Of a DNA stretch of 48,625 nucleotides, positions 42,945-48,625 are shown piece by piece (positions within the stretch are counted from its first letter, which is position 1; every line of letters starts with the position of its first letter). The stretch spans positions 1 through 48,625 of the forward strand of contig NZ_JANYGH010000054.1 of NCBI RefSeq assembly GCF_025362475.1. The letters run 5' to 3'. The position numbers and the translations under genes are program-made. The DNA comes from Mucilaginibacter sp. (GTDB lineage: Bacteria; Bacteroidota; Bacteroidia; Sphingobacteriales; Sphingobacteriaceae). The notes below the pieces were generated by a model. It was not told the origin of the DNA. It made no database searches and worked only from the letters and a program-made list of their open reading frames with translations.

Positions 42945-42961
42945 TTAGGTTTTATAAAGAT

Positions 42962-42992
42962 GAAATGTACATTACTTTTATTAATAATCAAA
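42962..42992 (-). promoter_or_regulatory. Promoter of the secreted hypothetical gene
   Basis: On the minus strand TTTG (complement of 42989-42992), 19 bases, then TACATTTC (complement of 42962-42969), one base off TAnnTTTG. The predicted transcript start is about 42957, roughly 13 bases before the ATG at 42944. It may also feed the receptor cluster downstream. Confidence 0.55.
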
Positions 42993-43080
42993 TATTGAAT
43001 GGAAAACCCATCTAATATTTAATGTATTAATTATGTTACACGAAATGAGCGCTTAATAATATTACGCAAGCCTAAAACCC

Positions 43081-43113
43081 TTTGTAACACTGCATGTTAA
43101 ATATTTATATTTT
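43081..43113 (+). promoter_or_regulatory. Possible promoter of the 203-aa gene
   Basis: TTTG (43081-43084), 21 bases, then TATATTTT (43106-43113), one base off the consensus. It ends six bases before the ATG at 43120, again implying a very short leader. Confidence 0.35.
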
Positions 43114-43119
43114 ATAGAA

Positions 43120-43731
43120 ATGGACGATGCATACGAAGGTATTCCTGAACAGCGCGATGGCGGAATAACCGATTTTATCCACTTTGCTGATTTGAAAACC
43201 CGGCAACAGGCCCATGCCCTTTTTTTACTGGCTAAAAGCCGTTTAAAGGATATATCCAACTGGCATCAGCTCTGCGGACCAGGTTCATCAAAATTTTCGC
43301 TTACAGATGCACAGGGGAATGAATTATACCGGATGGCAGAGAAAGGAGATCATTTTTATGTTGATTTACCTGCGCCGGGCTCTATAGCGGGGGGCGGCCT
43401 CGATTGGGTTATGATTGAAGATATACAGGAGGTTGAAAATGCAGAAGCCGAAAGCGAGTTTATAACCATTACCGTAAGGCCTGTGGTGAACCCCAGGAAA
43501 CCAGGACAGGCAGTCGCCAATTTTTATGATCATGGTGCAACTAACACTTTTATTGTTGAGCGGTACTTGAACCACGTTAGCGCTGCTGTGCATGGGCGTA
43601 ACGAAGTAATTAATAATAAGGATACTAATATTTATGATACTGTCAGAAATACCGTCATCGCCCTTACCGCGCGGGAAGGGCTGTCAGGCCCGCAGTGGAA
43701 AGCCCTGGTAGAAGGGTTGCTGCAAGAGTAG
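43120..43731 (+). CDS. Hypothetical cytosolic protein (203 aa)
   Basis: I do not recognise this soluble protein. It has no signal peptide or membrane helix. It opens MDDAYEGIPEQRDGGITDFI, has ADLKTRQQAHALFLLAKSRL, a Gly-rich stretch PAPGSIAGGGLDWVMIED, and ITITVRPVVNPRKPGQAVAN; the mixed pattern fits an alpha/beta fold. The repeat-free coding sequence and adjacent promoter support it as real. It is divergent from the secreted gene at 42198-42944 and convergent with infB. Confidence 0.7.
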   Translation: MDDAYEGIPEQRDGGITDFIHFADLKTRQQAHALFLLAKSRLKDISNWHQLCGPGSSKFSLTDAQGNELYRMAEKGDHFYVDLPAPGSIAGGGLDWVMIEDIQEVENAEAESEFITITVRPVVNPRKPGQAVANFYDHGATNTFIVERYLNHVSAAVHGRNEVINNKDTNIYDTVRNTVIALTAREGLSGPQWKALVEGLLQE

Positions 43732-43841
43732 GCGTGCAGATTGTTTAGCATTGTAATTACGCAATGGGCCGGTAGAAACGGCCGTTGCCTTGTGCCGAGC
43801 TCTACTGTATGTACACAAGGTTGTTAACATGGCTATTATTT

Positions 43842-43980
43842 GGCTAAAGCCACCGAGGCTCTTTATTTATCCGTCCCATAAATGGGACGGCAATGAATTA
43901 AACGACTGTTTGCCTTCAATTCTTCATTGCCGTTGGTTTCACCCAACGGATAGAAAGGATATACAAGGATGGCTTTAGCC
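43842..43980. repeat. Nested palindromic intergenic repeat
   Basis: The outer arms are GGCTAAAGCCA (43842-43852) and TGGCTTTAGCC (43970-43980). Inside are CCGTCCCATAAATGGGACGG (43871-43890) and a second palindrome, CCGTTGG ... CCAACGG (43930-43949), plus the arms GGCAATGAATT and AATTCTTCATTGCC. The layout recalls short non-coding mobile repeats (MITE or REP type) found between genes of Sphingobacteriaceae. The rest of the 434-base gap before infB shows only a weak CCTTGTG/CACAAGG pair at about 43788-43820. Confidence 0.65.
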
Positions 43981-44111
43981 TAAATAATCCGCATTTTAGG
44001 ACAGATGTGATTGTCTTTGCCCCGTAGGCGCCTCCTTTTTAAAAGCGACTTCCCTGGTGCCGGGGCTTGGGAAATTACGCCGCTATGCCTGAATGGCTAC
44101 CCAATGGTACA

Positions 44112-44143
44112 AAAAAAGGCCGATCTGTTGAAGACCGGCCTTT
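44112..44143 (-). terminator. Terminator of the rimP-nusA-infB operon
   Basis: On the minus strand AAAGGCCGGTCTTC and GATCGGCCTTTTTTT form a stem of about eight pairs followed by seven T. It lies 22 bases beyond the infB stop codon at 44166. Confidence 0.85.
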
Positions 44144-44165
44144 GTATTTATGAGTAAGTATTGTA

Positions 44166-47100
44166 TTACAACTTACGTTTAACTTCTACATTTTCATAAG
44201 CTTCAACAATGTCACCTACTTCAATATTATTAAAGTTGTGGATATTTAAACCGCACTCGTAACCGGTTAATACTTCTTTCACGTCATCTTTAAAGCGTTT
44301 CAGTGAAGCAAGTTCGCCAGTGTAAATTACTACACCATCACGTACTATACGTATTTTGCTGTTACGGTTAATTTTACCATCCAACACCATACAACCTGCA
44401 ATTGTACCAACCTTGCTAATCTTGAAGGTTTCACGTATCTCAACGTTAGCCACAATTTTCTCTTCAAATGTTGGTGCAAGCATACCTTCCATCGCCGCTT
44501 TTATCTCATTGATAGCATCGTAGATGATAGAGTAAAGCCTGATATCAATCTGCTCTGCCTCGGCAAGTTTACGGGCACTTCCTGACGGACGAACCTGGAA
44601 ACCTATAATGATGGCATCAGATGCAGAAGCCAGCAATACGTCTGATTCGGAGATCTGACCTACAGCTTTTGATATGATGTTAACCTGTATCTGCTCGGTA
44701 GAAAGTTTCAGTAATGAATCTGATAACGCTTCTATTGATCCATCCACATCACCCTTAACAATAATATTAAGTTCCTTAAAGTTACCAACTGCCAAACGAC
44801 GGCCGATTTCATCAAGTGTAATATGTTTCTGTGTACGTAAACCTTGTTCGCGTTGTAATTGTAAACGTTTGTTGGCAATTTCACGTGCCTCAACTTCATT
44901 TTCCAATACGTTAAACTTATCACCCGCCGTTGGTGCACCTTGCATACCCAACACCTGTACTGGTGTTGATGGCCCTGCAGATTCAACTCTTTGGCCGCGC
45001 TCATTAGTTAATGCCTTAACACGCCCGCTGTAGCAACCCGCTAAAATTGGATCGCCCACTTTTAAACGTCCGGCCTGTACCAGGATAGTGGTAACAATAC
45101 CACGACCTTTATCTAAAGCTGCTTCAATAACCGTACCTACAGCACGTTTATTAGGGTTGGCTTTAAGTTCTAATATCTCTGCTTCAAGTAATACTTTCTC
45201 TAATAACAAGTCAACATTTAAACCGGTTTTAGCCGATATTTCCTGCGATTGGTATTTACCACCCCACTCTTCAACCAAAATGTTCATAGCCGATAGTTGC
45301 TCACGGATCTTATCCGCATTGGCACCTGGCCTGTCAATTTTATTGAAAGCGAAGATGATTGGAGCTCCTGCAGCCTGCGCGTGGTTTATGGCCTCGCGGG
45401 TTTGCGGCATCACGCTATCATCAGCGGCAATTACTATAATTACAATATCTGTAACCTGTGCACCCCTTGCACGCATGGCGGTAAACGCCTCGTGACCCGG
45501 TGTATCCAGGAATGTTATTTTTCCTTTATTATCAGGCAATGTTACTTCATAGGCACCAATGTGCTGGGTAATACCCCCGGCTTCGCCACCTATAACGTTT
45601 GTTTTGCGGATAAAATCAAGCAATGATGTTTTACCGTGATCGACGTGACCCATGATGGTAACGATTGGCGCACGTGCAACCAGGTCTGCCGGATCATCAG
45701 GCTGATCAAGGTTGGCCTCTTCATCCTGTGGTTTAACAAACTCAACCTGGTAACCAAATTCATCAGCCACAATGGTTAATGTTTCTGCATCAAGCCTTTG
45801 GTTGATAGATACGAACATGCCCAGGCTCATACAAGTGGAGATGATCTGTGTTACAGATACATCCATCATGCTGGCCAGCTCATTCGCTGTAACAAACTCG
45901 GTAACCTTCAGTACTTTGGATTGCAGTTCCTGCTCCATTGCCAATTCTTCGGCAGTAGCGGCAACACCATCACGTTTTTGACGACGGAACTTAGCCCGTT
46001 GTGCAAATTTTCCTGATTTTCCTGCACCACTTAAGCGGGCAAGTGTTGCTTTAATCTGGTCCTGTATATCTTTTTCAGATGGTTCTTCTTTAGGGCCTGT
46101 GCTTTGAGGTGCATTACGGTTATTCCTGAAATCAGGACGATTGCCGCCACCTTGGCTTGGGCCGCCATTTCCAGGTGCACCATTAGTCCTGTTCCTGAAA
46201 TCAGGACGATTTGGATTAATAGTTCCACCACCTGACGGTGTGTGCGGAGGATGGTTACCGCCGCCGCCACCTTGCTGGTTATGCGGAGGATGATTACCAC
46301 CGCCACCTTGCTGTGGATTTCCCTGGTTATCTTTACGTTTTCTTTTGCGTTTATGATCAGCGCTGTTGGCGTTTGATGATGATGCTATAGGATTACGCTT
46401 CGGCGCACTAACAGGTAACTGTATTTTACCAATAATGTTAGGGCCGGTAAGTCTTTCGGCTTTTGCCCTAATAACTTCATCCTCAGTATCAACAACAGGA
46501 GCTTCGGCTGGTTTTTCTGCAACCGGGGCTGGTACAACCACTGCCGGAGTAACAGGAGCCTGTACAACCGGAGCTTTAGGCTCTTCAACCTTTGGGGTCT
46601 CTGCCTTTGGCGTTTCAACTACCGGAGTCTCTACCTTTGGAGCTTCAACCTTAGGGGTTTCGGCAACAACCGGTTTCGGAGCTTCTACAACAGGAGCTTC
46701 CGCTACTATTTCTTTTGGGGCCTCAACTTTTGGCTCAGGTTTCGGTTCCGGAGCTACTACTTCTGGCTTCGGAGCCTCTACTTTGGGCTCAACAATCGCT
46801 GGTTTTTCAGCAACAGGTTGTGGCTTCGCATTTAAGTTATTAAGGTCAATTTTCCCAACTACCTTAACACCTGGCAATACATCGCTACGATCCTCGGTTT
46901 TTTCGTGTGCAACAGGCTCAACCGGTTTTGGTTTTTCTGTTTGCGGTGAAGTGTACTGACCGGTGTTTTTGATCAATATTTCTTCGTTCTCAAAATCCCT
47001 TGAACGGCGGTTTTCGACTGGCTTTTCCGGGAACGGCGCAGGATCTTCTTTCCGTATCTTTCCGATACTGATCTGCTTAGCTTCCTCTTTAATGCTTTTG

Positions 47101-47270
47101 TCCACAGCAAACTCCTTCAACAATGCGTTGTACATGTCGCCATTCAGCTGGGCCATAGGTTGCTTGTCAACCTTGTAACCTTTTGTAGCCAAAAAATCGA
47201 CAATGGTACCCATACCAATGTTGAGTTCTTTTACTGCCTTAATTAATTTTATTGATTTGTCTTCTGACAT
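44166..47270 (-). CDS. infB: Translation initiation factor IF-2
   Basis: The GTPase places initiator tRNA on the 30S subunit. The 1034-residue length fits long Bacteroidota IF-2. A first IF2-N domain is at 1-60, then a low-complexity linker: Pro/Glu/Lys/Val-rich repeats at about 145-260 and Gly/Asn/His-rich at about 318-385. The second N-domain (453-510) is followed by the G domain with GHVDHGKT (541-548), DTPGH (589-593) and NKID (643-646), then domains II-IV ending NNIEVGDIVEAYENVEVKRKL. It is last in the operon, 59 bp after nusA. Confidence 0.98.
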   Translation of the reverse strand: MSEDKSIKLIKAVKELNIGMGTIVDFLATKGYKVDKQPMAQLNGDMYNALLKEFAVDKSIKEEAKQISIGKIRKEDPAPFPEKPVENRRSRDFENEEILIKNTGQYTSPQTEKPKPVEPVAHEKTEDRSDVLPGVKVVGKIDLNNLNAKPQPVAEKPAIVEPKVEAPKPEVVAPEPKPEPKVEAPKEIVAEAPVVEAPKPVVAETPKVEAPKVETPVVETPKAETPKVEEPKAPVVQAPVTPAVVVPAPVAEKPAEAPVVDTEDEVIRAKAERLTGPNIIGKIQLPVSAPKRNPIASSSNANSADHKRKRKRKDNQGNPQQGGGGNHPPHNQQGGGGGNHPPHTPSGGGTINPNRPDFRNRTNGAPGNGGPSQGGGNRPDFRNNRNAPQSTGPKEEPSEKDIQDQIKATLARLSGAGKSGKFAQRAKFRRQKRDGVAATAEELAMEQELQSKVLKVTEFVTANELASMMDVSVTQIISTCMSLGMFVSINQRLDAETLTIVADEFGYQVEFVKPQDEEANLDQPDDPADLVARAPIVTIMGHVDHGKTSLLDFIRKTNVIGGEAGGITQHIGAYEVTLPDNKGKITFLDTPGHEAFTAMRARGAQVTDIVIIVIAADDSVMPQTREAINHAQAAGAPIIFAFNKIDRPGANADKIREQLSAMNILVEEWGGKYQSQEISAKTGLNVDLLLEKVLLEAEILELKANPNKRAVGTVIEAALDKGRGIVTTILVQAGRLKVGDPILAGCYSGRVKALTNERGQRVESAGPSTPVQVLGMQGAPTAGDKFNVLENEVEAREIANKRLQLQREQGLRTQKHITLDEIGRRLAVGNFKELNIIVKGDVDGSIEALSDSLLKLSTEQIQVNIISKAVGQISESDVLLASASDAIIIGFQVRPSGSARKLAEAEQIDIRLYSIIYDAINEIKAAMEGMLAPTFEEKIVANVEIRETFKISKVGTIAGCMVLDGKINRNSKIRIVRDGVVIYTGELASLKRFKDDVKEVLTGYECGLNIHNFNNIEVGDIVEAYENVEVKRKL

Positions 47271-47329
47271 TTATTATATTTTCTCTGCTAATTATCGCAA
47301 AAATACGATTTTAATTTTGGTTATTATGC

Positions 47330-48565
47330 TTATTCAAACTCAGCATTCAATATTGATAGCACTTCTTTTACCGTTTCTTCTTCCAGATCGGTACGTTTTA
47401 CCAATTCGCCAACAGTTAAAGCCAATACCGATTTTGCTGTATCTAAACCAATTCGTTTAAATTCATCAATTATCCAGCTATCAATTTCATCTGTAAATTC
47501 TTCAATATCCACATCCTCATCATGTTCGTCAGCCTCACGGTAAACATCAATTTCATAACCGGTTAATTTACCAGCTAATTTAATATTATGTCCGCCACGA
47601 CCAATGGCTAAAGATACCTGATCAGGTTTTAAGTATACAGCTGCTGTTTTTTTCTCATCATCTAATTTAATAGAGGTGATTTTGGCAGGTGATAATGCAC
47701 GCTGAATATATAACTGGATATTGTTGGTAAAGTTAATTACGTCAATATTCTCATTCTTCAATTCACGAACGATACCGTGTATACGTGAACCCTTCATACC
47801 CACACAGGCACCAACCGGATCAATACGATCATCATATGATTCAACGGCTACCTTAGCTCTTTCGCCCGGCTCACGCACAATTTTTTTAATGGTGATCAAT
47901 CCGTCGAAAATTTCTGGTACTTCAAGTTCAAACAAACGTTGTAAAAACTCTGGTGCTGTACGCGAAATAATGATTTTAGGGTTGCTGTTCAACATATCTA
48001 CCTTATAAACAACCGCTTTTACGCTATCGCCTTTTTTAAAGTAGTCGGCCGGGATTTGTTCTGTTTTTGGAAGCAACAATTCATTGCCTTCATCATCCAG
48101 TACCAGGGTTTCTTTTTTCCAAACCTGGTAAACCTCGCCTGTAACAATTTCACCAACGCGATCTTTATATTTTTTGAAGATCTCGTCTTTTTCCAGTTCT
48201 AAAATTTTTGAAACCAGTGTTTGGCGGGCGGCTAATATAGCACGACGGCCAAAGCTTTCCAGCGTGATCTGCTCAATTTGCTCATCACCAACTTCCAGGT
48301 CTGCATCAAATAATTTTGCCTCTGTTAATTCAACTTCCAGGTCATCATCTTCACTAAAGCCATCTTCCATAACCTTACGGGTACGCCAGATCTCTAAGTC
48401 ACCATTATCAGTGTTAACAATTACGTCGCAATTTTCATCTGTGCCGTATTTTTTCCTGATCATGCTTCTGAAAACGTCTTCCAAAACGCTCATCATGGTT
48501 GGGCGGTCAATGTTCTTGAAATCTTTAAATTCCTGAAAAGAATCAATTAAATTAATATTGCTCAT
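47330..48565 (-). CDS. nusA: Transcription termination/antitermination factor NusA
   Basis: NusA binds RNA polymerase and nascent RNA to control pausing, termination and antitermination. The 411 residues comprise the N-terminal polymerase-binding domain (to about 130), an S1 domain (GEIVTGEVYQVWKKETLVLD), and two KH domains with the GMKGSR loop (in VGACVGMKGSRIHGIV) and the GRGG loop (in LAIGRGGHNIKLAGK). The acidic C-terminal part of about 65 residues (EHDEDVDIEEFTDEID) is typical of Bacteroidota; AR repeats are absent. It lies three bp after rimP and upstream of infB. Confidence 0.98.
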   Translation of the reverse strand: MSNINLIDSFQEFKDFKNIDRPTMMSVLEDVFRSMIRKKYGTDENCDVIVNTDNGDLEIWRTRKVMEDGFSEDDDLEVELTEAKLFDADLEVGDEQIEQITLESFGRRAILAARQTLVSKILELEKDEIFKKYKDRVGEIVTGEVYQVWKKETLVLDDEGNELLLPKTEQIPADYFKKGDSVKAVVYKVDMLNSNPKIIISRTAPEFLQRLFELEVPEIFDGLITIKKIVREPGERAKVAVESYDDRIDPVGACVGMKGSRIHGIVRELKNENIDVINFTNNIQLYIQRALSPAKITSIKLDDEKKTAAVYLKPDQVSLAIGRGGHNIKLAGKLTGYEIDVYREADEHDEDVDIEEFTDEIDSWIIDEFKRIGLDTAKSVLALTVGELVKRTDLEEETVKEVLSILNAEFE

Positions 48566-48568
48566 TTT

Positions 48569-48625
48569 CTACTTGAATGATATTAAAACTTTTGTTTCTG
48601 TTATGTGATTAATAGGGATAACGCT
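48569..48625 (-). CDS. rimP: Ribosome maturation factor RimP, C-terminal fragment (cut by the window edge)
   Basis: The last 18 codons of an open frame read SVIPINHITETKVLISFK then TAG. The ETKVLISFK end is the usual RimP terminus, and rimP is the standard gene before nusA. RimP assists 30S subunit maturation. The rest lies beyond the window, so length and start cannot be judged. It is three bp from nusA. Confidence 0.85.
   Translation of the reverse strand, partial: SVIPINHITETKVLISFK

Noticed and set aside
43790..43978. Open frame before infB
   Set aside because: It is mostly the palindromic repeat at 43842-43980.
46366..46959. 197-codon Ser/Thr/Gly-rich frame opposite infB
   Set aside because: It is the mirror image of the low-complexity linker of IF-2; such antisense frames arise from codon bias.

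Overview
The window looks like chromosomal DNA of a Sphingobacteriaceae member (phylum Bacteroidota), probably Mucilaginibacter or a close relative. Reasons: TonB-dependent receptors with carboxypeptidase-like N-terminal domains, a type IX secretion/gliding C-terminal domain protein, DUF4249 lipoproteins, promoters of the Bacteroidota form TTG-N19/20-TAnnTTTG, and starts without a clear Shine-Dalgarno sequence. The genus is an inference from protein style; no rRNA is present.

Layout. (1) 1 to about 3.58 kb is a visibly AT-rich island. It begins in 24-bp repeats like those at IS21-family ends, and carries an HTH regulator with two perfect palindromic operators, a Vsr-type endonuclease and four unrecognised genes. 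It ends inside the Mg-chelatase-like ATPase gene yifB/comM, of which only the 3' part (3569-4279) is in the window. (2) 4.4-23.9 kb is mostly backbone: cfa, a cluster of repeated palindromes, a secreted GH30-GH5 glucanase pair, a single-domain response regulator, gcvP, a large SprB-repeat T9SS cargo protein, pdxJ, a small membrane protein, a deacetylase-like protein, csaA-tadA, superoxide dismutase, a flavodoxin-reductase-type oxidoreductase and a FecA-like TonB receptor. (3) 24.03-33.05 kb is an accessory segment bracketed by two direct copies (about 66 bp, roughly 80% alike) of the 3' tip of tRNA-Asp plus its downstream hairpin. It holds a stand-alone methionine aminopeptidase divergent from an AraC regulator, a DUF1080 lipoprotein, a pentapeptide-period mini-protein, a truncated AraC-type regulator, and a tight GC-richer operon (NTF2-like, two SDRs, cupin, carboxymuconolactone decarboxylase-like, zinc alcohol dehydrogenase) ending in a decayed SDR. 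No integrase is visible. (4) 33.3-43 kb, reading leftwards, is a cell-envelope cluster: a secreted protein, an STN-type TonB receptor, three tandem DUF4249 lipoprotein paralogues and an MG2-like secreted protein. (5) 43.1-48.6 kb has one unknown gene, a nested palindromic repeat, and the translation/transcription operon rimP-nusA-infB, read leftwards to a terminator.

The two most noteworthy observations are the yifB/comM gene broken by a possible defence island and the integrase-less tRNA-Asp-flanked segment whose proposed regulator has lost its DNA-binding domain. No CRISPR array, rRNA or complete insertion sequence was seen. Positions and alignments were read by eye; no database search was possible.
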